Positions 44,078 through 54,042 are shown, numbered from the stretch's first letter. The stretch: DNA of 64,000 nucleotides from JAKFWF01 sp963741505 (GCA_963741505.1 CAVUIJ010000035.1:62001-126000), one strand, 5' to 3'. The notes: a model not told the origin generated them from the sequence alone. Program-made: numbers and translations.

Positions 44078-46005
44078 GTGAGCAACCAATCCAAGACCCC
44101 ACTGCTCGATCGCATCTCGACGCCTGAGGATCTGCGCCGCTGCAGCGAAGGCGAATTGCGGCAGGTCGCCGACGAGCTGCGGCGCGAGACAATCGACGCC
44201 GTGTCGGTCACCGGCGGGCATCTGGGCGCGGGCCTGGGGGTCGTCGAGCTCACGGTCGCATTGCACTGGGTGTTCGACACGCCGCGCGACCGGCTGATCT
44301 GGGACGTCGGCCATCAGGCCTATCCGCACAAGATCATCACCGGCCGGCGGGACCGTATTCGCACCCTGCGCCAGGGTGGCGGGCTGTCGGGCTTCACCAA
44401 GCGCTCCGAGAGCGTCTACGATCCGTTCGGTGCGGCCCATTCTTCGACCTCGATCTCGGCCGGCCTCGGCATGGCGGTGGCGCGAGACCTGTCGGGCGGC
44501 AACAACAATGTCATTGCGGTGATCGGCGACGGCTCGATGAGCGCCGGCATGGCCTATGAGGCGATCAACAATGCCGGTGCCCGCAACGAGCGGCTGATCG
44601 TCATCCTCAACGACAACGACATGTCGATTGCGCCGACCGACCGGCGCCCTGTCGAATTATCTCGCCCGCATCACCTCGAGCGGCACCTACCTCTACATGC
44701 GCGACATCGCCAAGCAGCTGGCCAAGCGATTGCCGAAGAATTGGGAGCGGCGAGCGGCGCGCGTCGAGGAATACACCCGCCACCTGTGGCAGGGCGGCGC
44801 CTGGTTCGAGGAACTCGGTTTCTATTATGTCGGCCCGATCGACGGTCACGATCTCAATCAGCTACTGCCGGTGTTGAAGAACGTGCGCGACGCCAAGCAG
44901 GGCCCGATCCTGGTGCACGTCGTCACCAAGAAGGGTAAGGGCTACGCCCCGGCCGAGAACTCGGCCGACAAGTATCACGGCGTCAACAAGTTCAATATCG
45001 TCACCGGCGACCAGGTGAAAGCCGAAGCCGAATGCGCCGGCTTATACCCGGGTCTTTGCCGATAGCCTCGCCGCCGAAGCCCGGCGCGACGACAGAATTG
45101 TCGCCGTGACCGCGGCCATGCCGTCCGGCACCGGGCTCGACATCTTCGGCAAGGAATTTCCTGAACGAACGTTTGATGTCGGCATCGCCGAACAGCACGC
45201 GGTCACCTTCGCCGGCGGTCTTGCCACCGAAGGCTACAAGCCGTTCTGCGCCATCTATTCGACGTTCCTGCAACGCGCCTACGATCAGGTGGTGCACGAC
45301 ATCGCGATCCAGAGCCTGCCGGTCCGCTTCGCGCTCGACCGCGCCGGGCTCGTCGGCGCCGACGGGCCGACGCACGCCGGCTCGTTCGATCTTGCCTACC
45401 TCGGCTGCCTGCCGAATTTCGTCATCATGGCGGCGGCGGACGAGGCCGAGCTCGTGCACATGGTGGCCACCGCGGTCGCGATCAACGACCGTCCAAGCGC
45501 CTTCCGCTATCCGCGCGGCGAGGGCCTCGGCGTTGAAATGCCCGAACGCGGCATCCCGCTCGAGATCGGCCGTGGCCGGGTCATCCGCGAAGGCTCGACG
45601 GTCGCGATCCTGTCATTGGGCACGCGGCTGGCCGAGGCGATGCGTGCCGCCGACCAGCTCAGCGCCATGGGCCTGTCGACGACCGTCGCCGACGCCCGCT
45701 TCGCCAAGCCGCTGGACATCGAGCTGATCGACCGTCTGGCGCGCAATCATGAGGTCCTGATCACGATCGAGGAAGGTTCGAGGGGCGGCTTCGGCGCCTT
45801 CGTGCTGCATCATCTATCCGACGCCGGCCTGCTCGATGGTGGCCTCAAGGTGCGCACCATGACATTGCCCGACATCTTCATCGAGCATGACAAGCCGGAA
45901 AAAATGTACGCCGACGCCGGCCTCGACGCCGCCGCCATCGTCGCCAAGGTGTTGGCCGCCCTTGGGCGGGAGGCGGTGACAGTAGGCAGCGGCGTCCGCG
46001 CCTGA
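44078..46005 (+). CDS. dxs: 1-deoxy-D-xylulose-5-phosphate synthase (two +1 frameshifts)
   Basis: A thiamine-diphosphate enzyme making DXP from pyruvate and glyceraldehyde-3-P, the first step of the MEP isoprenoid route. Removing one extra base near 44637 and one near 45030 gives a protein of about 641 residues, the normal length. The three pieces are: DVGHQAYPHKIITGRR, HSSTSISAGLGMAVA and ThDP motif VIGDGSMSAGMAYEAINNAG; then ALSNYLARITSS to the linker; then GIAEQHAVTFAGGLATEG and DRAGLVGADGPTHAGSFD. Start GTG 44078. The gene is normally essential, and both lesions are single insertions at positions where the flanking frames join naturally, so I treat it as intact. Confidence 0.92.
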
Positions 46006-46073
46006 ACCGGCGGCCAGGCGTGAAGTTGGAGCGTTCATTTCGTCCAACGCCGTCCGCTGGATGATGGCGGCGG

Positions 46074-49000
46074 TCACTGTTCGACGACGCTCAGGATGCC
46101 GGGCAGGGTGGTCAGCTCGCCGATCTCGATCGGCGTCATGCTGAACCTCATGCGCGGGAAGGCGAGCTCGACCTCGGTATCGCCGGCCAACCGCAGCACG
46201 ATCTGCACTTCACTGCCGCGGCCATTGCCGGCTGCCGCCGCTTTCAGTTGCCGGCGTAGATCGACAAGGCGGTCCGGCGCTTGCGTGATGACAGCGCCGT
46301 CGAGCACGATCTTGAGGGACTTCATGGCGTTGGCGGCCGCAGCGTCCAGCGCCTCGAGCCCCTGCACCCGCATCTTGACGGCATCGCCGTCGCGCTCGGC
46401 CTCGACCGCGATGACGACAGCGGTGCCGGCTTCCAGCAGATGCCCGCAGGCATTGAGTGTGTCGGAGAAGATCACCGCCTCGAACGAGCCGGTCTGGTCG
46501 GAGAACATCGCGAAGGCGAACTTGTTGCCCTTCTGGCTGCGGCGCTCGCGGGCCGACACGACGATGCCGGCGAGCCGGCCGGCAACGACGCCGCGTTCGG
46601 TGGCGGCGAGGAATTCGGCGTAGCTCATAACGCCGATGGTCTTGAGCGCGGTCTCGTAGGCATCGAGTGGATGGCCCGACAGGTAGAAGCCGATCGCCTT
46701 GAACTCTTCGTCGAGGCGCTCCATCGGCGTCCACAGTTTGGCCGGGCGCAGGTCGAGTGTGGCGACGGTCGTGCCGCCGCCGCCTGCGCCGCCAAAAAGA
46801 TCGGTCATGCCGGTGGCGGCGTCAGATGCAAGCCGGCCGGCCAGCGCCAGCATCTGCTCGACGTTGGCGTACACCCGGGCGCGGGAAGGTTCGAACACGT
46901 CGAAGGCGCCGGCGGCCGCGAGCATTTCCAGGCCACGCTTGTTTAGCGCCTTGGCATTGAGCCGGCGGGCGAAATCGGACAGGTCCTTGAAGGTGCCGTT
47001 CGCTTCGCGTTCGTCGATGATCGTCTGCACCGCCGCCGGGCCAATGTTCTTCAAGGCGGCAAGCGAGTAGCGGATGGCGCCGGGTGCGCCGTTGTCGCCC
47101 GGCAGCGCGTCGAAATCGACGAATGAGGCATTGACGCAGGGCGGCAGCACGGCGATGCCGGCGCGGCGTGCTTCGCCCGCGAACATCGCCAGCTTGTCGG
47201 TGTTGGCCATGTCGAGCGTCATCGAGGCGGCGAGGAATTCGGGTGCGTAGTTCGCCTTGAGGTAGGCGGTATGGTAGCTGACGAGCGCATATGCCGCCGC
47301 GTGGCTCTTGTTGAAGCCATAGCCGGCGAACTTGTCGACCAATTCGAAGATGTAGACGGCGTCCTGTTTCTTGACGCCCTTATCCAGCGCCCCTTCGACG
47401 AAGCGGGCCTGCTGCTTGGCCATCTCGGCCTTGTCCTTCTTGCCCATGGCGCGGCGCAGAAGGTCGGCTTGTCCCAGAGTGTAGCCGCCCATCACCTGGG
47501 CAATCTGGATCACCTGCTCTTGGTAGATGATGACGCCGTAGGTCTCTTTCAGGATGCCTTCGAGCAGGGGATGCAGGCAGTCGACCGGCTCCTCGCCGTG
47601 CTTGCGGTGGATGTAGGTCGGGATGTTGTCCATCGGGCCCGGCCGGTACAGCGAGACCATGGCGATGATGTCTTCGAAGCGGTCGGGCCTGAGCTTCTTC
47701 AAGGCGTCCCGCATGCCGGTCGATTCCAGCTGGAACACGCCGACCGTATCGGCCTTGGCCAGCAGATCGTAGGCGGCGAGTACTTTCGGGTCGTCCCCGT
47801 CGATCGGGACTTTCGGCAGGTCGATCTCGATGCCACGCCGGCGTTTGATCAGGGCGACGCATTTCTGCAGCACCGTCAGTGTCTTCAGACCGAGAAAGTC
47901 GAATTTGACCAGACCGGCCTGCTCAACCAGCTTCATGTTGAATTGGGTGACCGCAAAGTCCGATTTCGGATCGCGGTACAGCGGCACGAGTTGGTCCAAC
48001 GGTCGGTCGGCGATCACCATGCCGGCGGCGTGGGTCGAGGCGTGACGGTAGAGGCCTTCGAGCTTCTGCGAGATCTCCAATAGCTTGGCGACCATCGGGT
48101 CGTTGTCGCGTTCCTGCTGCAGCTTGGGCTCGGCCTCGATCGCCTCCGGCAGCGTCACCGGATTGGCCGGATTGTTCGGCACCAGCTTGCACAGCCGGTC
48201 GACCTGACCGTACGGCATCTGCAGCACGCGGCCGACGTCGCGCAGCACGGCGCGCGCCTGCAACTTGCCGTGGGTAATGATCTGGGCCACCCGATCGCTG
48301 CCGTACTTTTTCTGAACGTAGCGGATCACCTCGTCGCGCCGGTCCTGGCAGAAATCGATGTCGAAGTCGGGCATCGAGACGCGCTCGGGGTTCAAGAAGC
48401 GCTCGAACAGCAGGCCGAAGCGCAGGGGATCGAGATCGGTGATGGTGAGCGCCCAGGCGACGACGGAGCCTGCGCCCGATCCGCGGCCGGGGCCGACGGG
48501 AATGTCGTGCGCCTTCGCCCACTTGATGAAGTCGGCCACGATCAGGAAGTAGCCGGGGAACTTCATTGCCGTGATGATGCCGATCTCGAAGGCGAGGCGG
48601 CGGCGATAGTCCTCGGCCGTAAAGCCGGAAGCGAGCGCGTTTTCGGTGAGCCGGATTTCCAGGCCCTCTTCGGCCTGCCGCCTCATTTCCGCCGCTTCCG
48701 CGGCCAGCTGCTCCTCTTCGCTCGCCCCTGTCGTGGTGACGACAAAGCGCGGCAGGATCGGCTTGCGGCCCTTGGGGCGGAAGGCGCAACGCCTGGCGAT
48801 CTCGATCGTATTGGCGAGCGCCTCGGGCAGATCGGCGAACAACGCCGACATTTCGGCCGATGACTTGAAGCCGTGCTCGGGTGACAGTCGGCGGCGGTCG
48901 TCCTCGACCATGAAGTTGCCGCCGGCGATACAGATCAGCGCGTCGTGCGCCTCGTAGTCATCAGGGCCGGCAAAGTAGACCTCGTTGGTGGCGACGATCG

Positions 49001-49709
49001 GCAGCTCTAGCGCGTAGGCGAGCTGGAGCAGCTGCGGTTCGACCTGTGCCTCGTGCGGCAAGCCATGCCGTTGGATCTCGACGTAGAGGCGGTCGCCGAA
49101 GATCTTCGCCAGCGTCTTGAGCCGGGCCTCGGCGACCTCGACCTGGCCGTCGCGCAGCGCCCGGTCGATCGGTCCGTCGGGACCGCCGGTGAGCGCGATG
49201 AGGCCGCCGCTCAGATCCTGCAGCGCGTCGATCTTGATGTGCGTCGGCTCGGGATCGACTGTTTCGAGATAGGCTTTGCTCGCCAGCCGCATCAGGTTGG
49301 CATAGCCGGTATCGCTTGCGGCCAGCAGGGCGAGTGCGCCCGCCGGCCTTGAGGCCGGTTCGTTGCGTAATCCCCGCGGCAACCCGTCGCCCTGCCTGGC
49401 ATCGAGGAAGTCGGCGCTGACCGTGATCCCGACGATCGGCTGGATGCCGGCGGCGGCCATCTTGTCGGAGAACTCCAACGCGCCGAACATGTTGTTGGTG
49501 TCGGTCAGCGCCACCGCCGGAAGTCCAAGCTTCTCCGCGAGCTTGGCAATCTTGCCGATCGGCAGTGCGCCCTCGAGCAGCGAATAGGCCGAATGCACCT
49601 TGAGATGGACGAAGGGGATTGCAGCCTTGGCCGCGGCAGCGCCCGCCGGCGGCGCGGCATCGGCGCGGGCCTGGGCCTTTTCGTTGAGCTTTCGAATCGC
49701 GGCGGTCAT
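46074..49709 (-). CDS. dnaE: DNA polymerase III subunit alpha
   Basis: A 1211-residue C-family replicative polymerase. Order: PHP domain from HLKVHSAYSLLEGA, palm/fingers with the metal motif PDFDIDFCQDRRDEVI near residue 450, the beta-binding/helix-hairpin-helix region (GYGFNKSHAAAYALV), then the OB-fold (FAMFSDQTGSFEAVIF) and C-terminal tau-binding part. This is the main DnaE1 type, not the error-prone DnaE2. ATG 49709 is used; the frame continues upstream but lacks conserved sequence. Confidence 0.96.
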   Translation of the reverse strand: MTAAIRKLNEKAQARADAAPPAGAAAAKAAIPFVHLKVHSAYSLLEGALPIGKIAKLAEKLGLPAVALTDTNNMFGALEFSDKMAAAGIQPIVGITVSADFLDARQGDGLPRGLRNEPASRPAGALALLAASDTGYANLMRLASKAYLETVDPEPTHIKIDALQDLSGGLIALTGGPDGPIDRALRDGQVEVAEARLKTLAKIFGDRLYVEIQRHGLPHEAQVEPQLLQLAYALELPIVATNEVYFAGPDDYEAHDALICIAGGNFMVEDDRRRLSPEHGFKSSAEMSALFADLPEALANTIEIARRCAFRPKGRKPILPRFVVTTTGASEEEQLAAEAAEMRRQAEEGLEIRLTENALASGFTAEDYRRRLAFEIGIITAMKFPGYFLIVADFIKWAKAHDIPVGPGRGSGAGSVVAWALTITDLDPLRFGLLFERFLNPERVSMPDFDIDFCQDRRDEVIRYVQKKYGSDRVAQIITHGKLQARAVLRDVGRVLQMPYGQVDRLCKLVPNNPANPVTLPEAIEAEPKLQQERDNDPMVAKLLEISQKLEGLYRHASTHAAGMVIADRPLDQLVPLYRDPKSDFAVTQFNMKLVEQAGLVKFDFLGLKTLTVLQKCVALIKRRRGIEIDLPKVPIDGDDPKVLAAYDLLAKADTVGVFQLESTGMRDALKKLRPDRFEDIIAMVSLYRPGPMDNIPTYIHRKHGEEPVDCLHPLLEGILKETYGVIIYQEQVIQIAQVMGGYTLGQADLLRRAMGKKDKAEMAKQQARFVEGALDKGVKKQDAVYIFELVDKFAGYGFNKSHAAAYALVSYHTAYLKANYAPEFLAASMTLDMANTDKLAMFAGEARRAGIAVLPPCVNASFVDFDALPGDNGAPGAIRYSLAALKNIGPAAVQTIIDEREANGTFKDLSDFARRLNAKALNKRGLEMLAAAGAFDVFEPSRARVYANVEQMLALAGRLASDAATGMTDLFGGAGGGGTTVATLDLRPAKLWTPMERLDEEFKAIGFYLSGHPLDAYETALKTIGVMSYAEFLAATERGVVAGRLAGIVVSARERRSQKGNKFAFAMFSDQTGSFEAVIFSDTLNACGHLLEAGTAVVIAVEAERDGDAVKMRVQGLEALDAAAANAMKSLKIVLDGAVITQAPDRLVDLRRQLKAAAAGNGRGSEVQIVLRLAGDTEVELAFPRMRFSMTPIEIGELTTLPGILSVVEQ

Positions 49710-49831
49710 GCCGGCGACTTTAGTCCAGGGATGACGTCCCGCACCAATCGGGCATGGCACTAGGATACGCACAGGCGGATGCGGCCGGCCTGGGTGCGGG
49801 CCGCATCCATAGGCTGAGCGGCTTCGGTCGA

Positions 49832-50272
49832 TCAGTCGGCCGAGGCGGTGGTCGTGATTTGGCGAAAATGGGCCCGCGATGGTTGCGGCAGACGCGTCGC
49901 GACGGGATACTGCTCAGGTTCCGGGTGCCGCGCGGTGGGCGCCGCTTCACTGACTTTCACCGGCGGCCGGGTGCGCGGGCCGCCGTAATTGGGGCTGAAC
50001 GGCTCGCTCGGATCATCCGGCATGGCATTGGGCGCATGCCTGGGCTCGATCGGCGGCTCTTTGATCGGATCGCCCGGCTCGGGGGAGTAGGTGGCTTGCC
50101 TTTGCGGCGCCGGGACGGGTGGCTCGGCCGAGGCCCAGGCGGGGTTCTGATTGCGCGCCTCGCGGTCGCTGCTGCAGCCACCGAGCGCGAAACCTAGAGC
50201 AATAATGAGCGAAGCAACGGCCAATTTGCGCGCGGCACGAGGCAGCGACGGGTTGGGAAACACGAGACGCAT
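49832..50272 (-). CDS. Pro-rich putative lipoprotein
   Basis: A 146-residue protein with a lipoprotein signal (IIALGFALGGC, the Cys being the modified residue) and a strongly Pro/Glu/Arg-rich mature part with no domain. Probably anchored in the outer or inner membrane as an extended stalk. ATG 50272 lies close to the hydrophobic segment, so the start is reasonable. No family recognised. Confidence 0.65.
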   Translation of the reverse strand: MRLVFPNPSLPRAARKLAVASLIIALGFALGGCSSDREARNQNPAWASAEPPVPAPQRQATYSPEPGDPIKEPPIEPRHAPNAMPDDPSEPFSPNYGGPRTRPPVKVSEAAPTARHPEPEQYPVATRLPQPSRAHFRQITTTASAD

Positions 50273-50524
50273 GGGAACTGAGAACTCCGGCAAACGCGAC
50301 TGGGACTGGTCCTCACGGTGCCATCGTCGGGTGAAGAAACGCTTAAACAGCGTTCCGCAGCGGGGCGAAGTGGAAGTGTCGGGATGGTGCCGTTTCAGCT
50401 TCCTACCGGGCATCGCCCACGGCGCCACCGGATGAATGGCTGATGAACGGTGCGTTCAGTTAGGGTTCAAGGCCGCGCGGCGATGCTCGCGCCACCCTGT
50501 ACCAACTTCCCCGGCGTGATCCAG

Positions 50525-50559
50525 GGGCCAGACCCGCAGGGTGGTCTGGCCCTATTTTT
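50525..50559 (+). terminator. Rho-independent terminator with no upstream gene
   Basis: GGGCCAGACC pairs with GGTCTGGCCC over an eight-base loop and is followed by TATTTTTG. It lies in the 386-base gap between the divergent lipoprotein and sodB genes, on the plus strand, 100 bases before the sodB ATG. Nothing protein-coding ends just before it, so it may end a small RNA starting after 50273, or attenuate sodB. The rest of the gap shows no other structure. Confidence 0.75.
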
Positions 50560-50658
50560 GTGTCTCGACGGCACGCGCACCGGATTTGCCATCCGGCGGT
50601 TCACTCGGTAGGGTCGGGCTTCAGCATTTCCCCCAAACCCACCGATGGAGTTCCCCCC

Positions 50659-51264
50659 ATGGCATTTGAGCTACCCAACCTGCCATACGCCTACGACGCG
50701 CTGGCGCCCTACATGTCGAAGGAGACGCTCGAGTTCCACCACGACAAGCATCACAACGCCTACGTCGTGGCCGGCAACACGCTCGCCGGCGATGGCACCA
50801 AGTACGCCGGCAAGTCGATCGAGGACATCTGCAAGCAAGCCTTCGCCGCCAAGGACCAGCCGGTCATCAACCAGATCGGTCAGCACTACAATCACATCCA
50901 CTTCTGGCAATGGATGAAGAAGGGCGGCGGCGGCAAGAAGCTGCCGGGCAAGGTCGCGGCGCTGATCGACAGGGATCTCGGCGGCTACGACAAGATGCGC
51001 ACCGATTTCGTGCAGGCCGGCGTCACCCAGTTCGGCTCCGGCTGGGCTTGGCTCGCGGTCAAGGACGGCAAGCTCGCGGTGATGAAGACGCCGAACGGCG
51101 AGAACCCGCTGATGCACGGCGCGAGCCCTATCCTTGGCGTCGACGTCTGGGAGCATAGTTATTACATCGACTACCGCAACGCCCGTCAGAAGTACCTCGA
51201 GGCGTTCGTCGACAGCCTCGTGAACTGGGATCATGTCGAGGCCATGCTGGGCCAGGTAAAGTAG
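50659..51264 (+). CDS. sodB: Superoxide dismutase, Fe/Mn family
   Basis: A 201-residue cytosolic SOD. Metal ligands H27 (EFHHDKHH), H79 (QHYNHIHFW), D162 and H166 (VDVWEHSYYIDY) are intact, and the FGSGWAWL motif is present. The sequence is closer to Fe-type than Mn-type SODs, but cambialism cannot be excluded. It is preceded by an orphan terminator, which may regulate it. Confidence 0.95.
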   Translation: MAFELPNLPYAYDALAPYMSKETLEFHHDKHHNAYVVAGNTLAGDGTKYAGKSIEDICKQAFAAKDQPVINQIGQHYNHIHFWQWMKKGGGGKKLPGKVAALIDRDLGGYDKMRTDFVQAGVTQFGSGWAWLAVKDGKLAVMKTPNGENPLMHGASPILGVDVWEHSYYIDYRNARQKYLEAFVDSLVNWDHVEAMLGQVK

Positions 51265-51429
51265 GCAGATCAGAGCATTAGCTGCGCGAGCAGAGCGACT
51301 GTGGCGCCGGGGCGACGCACCATGGGGTGTGATGATCCCGGCGCCATTCACGTCTTGAAGCCGTGATCGGCACCGGCCTAAGGTCCGCGGGTCAAACCAA
51401 CTCTACTCCAGAACTGTGGCGCGTCGCGT

Positions 51430-52716
51430 ATGAGCCGACTGTTCCGTCAATGCGGTAGGTACGTCCTGGTGCTGTTCGCAGCGGTGGCCCTGGCTGGTTG
51501 CGCCTCGATGCAGCGGCAAGCGGCCCCAACCCTGGCGCACGCGGAAGCGGGCATGGTGCCGGGCTTCACCGGCATCCGCTCGTGGGGCGATTTCAATCCG
51601 AAGGAGCCGCTGCGGGAATACGCGCGATTGTTCCCGGGCCTGCCGCGACTGGGCTCGGCCGGCGAGCGCGCCGACGGCCGGCCGGTGATCCGGGTGCTGG
51701 CGCTGTCAGGCGGCGGCGCCGATGGTGCTTTCGGTGCTGGACTCCTCAGTGGCTGGACCGAAAGCGGCAGACGGCCATCATTTCATGTCGTAACCGGCAT
51801 CAGCGCCGGCGCACTGATTGCACCCTTCGCCTATTTGGGCCCGACCTACGATCAGAAAATGCGCGAGGTGTGGACCGAGTACGAAACCAACGAACTCATC
51901 ACCGCGCAGCTGTTACCGGGTCTCCTCGGCGGCGCCTCGCTTGCCGACACCAAGCCGCTCGCCGATGTCATCGCCAAGTATGTCGACCGGGCGCTCCTGC
52001 GGCGGGTGGCGGGCGAGTACAACAAGGGCCGCATCCTGCTGATCGGCACCACCAACCTCGATGCGCAGCGCCCGGTGGTGTGGAACATGGGCGAGATTGC
52101 CCGCAAAGGCACGCCGGAGGCGGTGGACCTGTTCCGCGCCATTCTGCTGGCTTCGGCTGCCATTCCGGGCGCCTTTCCGCCGGTCAACATCAAGGTCGAG
52201 GCCGATGGCGAGGCCTTCGATGAGATGCACGTCGACGGCGGCACCACGCGAGAGGTCTTTGTCAGCCCCGTCAACGCACCGGCACGCTCGTTCGATCCGC
52301 TGTATCCGGTGCGGCCACATTGGGAATTCTACGTTGTGAAGAACGGCAAGCTCGGCAGCAACTATAAGCAGGTGAAGCCGACGACGATCTCGATCTCGAT
52401 CCGGGCGATCGAAACGCTGCTGAAGCGGCAGAACGCTGGCGACATCTACCGCGTCTACCGCGCTGCCCGAGATGCCGGCGCTGATTTCAATCTGATGGCG
52501 GTGCCCGAGACGTTCTCGTTCACGCCGAAGCAGGCGCTGGATCCGGCGTATCAGGAGGCGCTGTTCCAGACCGGCTTCCAGATCGGGCGGTCGGGCAAGC
52601 CCTGGATGAAGACACCGCCGGAACTGGTGGCGACGGCATCGCCGCGCAGCGCGCCGGCCGCTGCGACACTGGCAGGCAACGCTGCCCCATCGGCAAAGCG
52701 CGCCGCCGCCGACTAG
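51430..52716 (+). CDS. Patatin-like phospholipase lipoprotein
   Basis: A 428-residue lipoprotein: signal ending AAVALAGC (Cys24), then the patatin oxyanion loop SGGGADGAFGAGLL, the nucleophile GISAG (S125) and the DGG motif in HVDGGTTREV that supplies the dyad Asp. It should sit in the envelope facing the periplasm or the surface. Its C-terminal 50 residues are Ala/Pro-rich. Distinct from the cytosolic RssA-like protein at 25 kb. Confidence 0.88.
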   Translation: MSRLFRQCGRYVLVLFAAVALAGCASMQRQAAPTLAHAEAGMVPGFTGIRSWGDFNPKEPLREYARLFPGLPRLGSAGERADGRPVIRVLALSGGGADGAFGAGLLSGWTESGRRPSFHVVTGISAGALIAPFAYLGPTYDQKMREVWTEYETNELITAQLLPGLLGGASLADTKPLADVIAKYVDRALLRRVAGEYNKGRILLIGTTNLDAQRPVVWNMGEIARKGTPEAVDLFRAILLASAAIPGAFPPVNIKVEADGEAFDEMHVDGGTTREVFVSPVNAPARSFDPLYPVRPHWEFYVVKNGKLGSNYKQVKPTTISISIRAIETLLKRQNAGDIYRVYRAARDAGADFNLMAVPETFSFTPKQALDPAYQEALFQTGFQIGRSGKPWMKTPPELVATASPRSAPAAATLAGNAAPSAKRAAAD

Positions 52717-52724
52717 TCCATCTT

Positions 52725-53234
52725 CTATTGCGGCTGGGGAGGGGCCGCGGGCGATGCAGTCGTCGTCTTGGCAGATGCTGCCGGGGCCTTGGCAGCAGCG
52801 GCCTTTCTTGCCGGGCTCGCGGCCTTGCGGGTGACCGGCCGTCTGGCTGTTGCGACCGCCGCTGTCGCTGCAGGCGTGCCGTTTGCTGCCGGCTTTGTGC
52901 CGGCCACAGGCGCGGCACTGGCGGCCTTGGTGTTGGCGGCAGTGGCTGCTTGATGCGTCGCCTTGGCCGAGGCTTTGGCGGTTGCAGCCTTGACCTTCGC
53001 CTTGCCGCCGGCAACGGGCTTGGCTGACAGCCGCGGGTCGAGTTTCGGCGTCGGTGGCGTGACCCGCTGGATTGGCGGCACGATCGGCTCGATTGGTTTG
53101 GCGGCGATCGGGGCCGTCGCGGCAGACGTCGGATCGGTTGCGGCCGGCGCCGCTTGTTGTGCAATGGCTGGTGGCAGGCTCGCGATCAGCAACAGTACGG
53201 CCGCGGTGGCGGCCAGGTGTCGAAGCGCCGGCAT
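52725..53234 (-). CDS. Secreted Ala/Lys/Pro-rich low-complexity protein
   Basis: A 169-residue protein with a signal peptide (AATAAVLLLIASLPPAIAQ) followed by an extended Ala/Pro/Lys/Thr-rich chain (KAKVKAATAKASAKATHQAA, TARRPVTRKAASPARKAAAA), similar in composition to H1-like proteins but exported. No fold is predicted. It may bind anionic polymers in the envelope. ATG 53234 is preferred; the frame is open further upstream. Confidence 0.6.
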   Translation of the reverse strand: MPALRHLAATAAVLLLIASLPPAIAQQAAPAATDPTSAATAPIAAKPIEPIVPPIQRVTPPTPKLDPRLSAKPVAGGKAKVKAATAKASAKATHQAATAANTKAASAAPVAGTKPAANGTPAATAAVATARRPVTRKAASPARKAAAAKAPAASAKTTTASPAAPPQPQ

Positions 53235-53263
53235 AATGCCATCTCTCTTCGTCGCGGCCCTGA

Positions 53264-53425
53264 TCATCGCCTCTGGCACGTCTTGGTTTTGCGATCGTAC
53301 TTCATGAACATGTTGCACTTGCTCGCGGCGGCGGCCTTGGCCTGCCGATCGGTTGCAATGACCGGCGCCGCAATGACGGTGGCGAGGGCAATCACCACCA
53401 ACAACACGATGATGTGCTTATTCAT
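53264..53425 (-). CDS. Secreted micro-protein, C-x12-C type (copy 1)
   Basis: A 53-residue protein. Residues 1-25 are a signal or anchor helix (HIIVLLVVIALATVIAAPVI). The tail has SKCNMFMKYDRKTKTCQRR with exactly 12 residues between the two Cys and basic residues around them. The pattern S-K-C-x4-K-[YW]-x6-C also occurs in the neighbour at 53646, so the two appear related. Function unknown. Confidence 0.6.
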   Translation of the reverse strand: MNKHIIVLLVVIALATVIAAPVIATDRQAKAAAASKCNMFMKYDRKTKTCQRR

Positions 53426-53521
53426 TATCGCACTTAGCCCGACTGATCGAAAGACCGGTTCCGTTTATCCTGATCGGGCCCTGTTGTCACCTGCTGGAGA
53501 TGATGCGGTTGCGCAAAACAG

Positions 53522-53551
53522 AAGAGCCGAGGCAGCGGCGCCTCGGCTCTT
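53522..53551 (-). terminator. Hairpin terminator
   Basis: AAGAGCCGAGGC pairs with GCCTCGGCTCTT over a six-base loop. On the minus strand, downstream of the micro-protein gene at 53646-53825, it is followed by a short T run (TGTTTTG). Confidence 0.7.
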
Positions 53552-53645
53552 CCGGTTGGAGTTGAGGGAACCGGCAAATCGGGTGCTCAATCCGACCTGC
53601 AGCCCCTTGATTGAAGGTGCTGTCAACGCGTTACCATCGATTGGT

Positions 53646-53825
53646 TCAGGACTTCTTCTTGACCTTGGCGGCAACCGGCTTCTTGGCCGGCTTCTCGCAC
53701 TTGCCTTCGACGGCGTTCCACTTCTCCGGCTTCTTGCACTTCGAGACATAGGCGGCATCCGCCATGCCTGCGAGCGACATGCCCGCCACAGCGATCGCGC
53801 CAAGCGCGATGGTCAGTTTGCGCAT
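53646..53825 (-). CDS. Secreted micro-protein, C-x12-C type (copy 2)
   Basis: A 59-residue protein. The signal peptide is MRKLTIALGAIAVAGMSLAG up to MADA, then YVSKCKKPEKWNAVEGKCEK and a Lys/Pro-rich end (KKPVAAKVKKKS). Both Cys are 12 residues apart, as in the copy at 53264, and the K-[YW] position is shared. Two Cys separated by 12 with a central aromatic could form a small disulfide loop. A terminator follows. Confidence 0.65.
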   Translation of the reverse strand: MRKLTIALGAIAVAGMSLAGMADAAYVSKCKKPEKWNAVEGKCEKPAKKPVAAKVKKKS

Positions 53826-54042
53826 TCTGTTGAGCTCCAGTTGTTATTAGAGGTGAAGAATCACGCGCTACTAGCCGCATGTGTAGGCAGGGAGGGGAGA
53901 AAAAGTCACCGGGGATCGTCGAGGTTGTAGTCTTGCAGCCGCCCAATGTGACACCTAAGAGTGACACTCGGCCTCGGCTCGTTTTGCACAGTTTATCAAC
54001 ACAGTCGTGCTGGCCGTGCGCTACCTCGCTGGTCGGAGTCCC

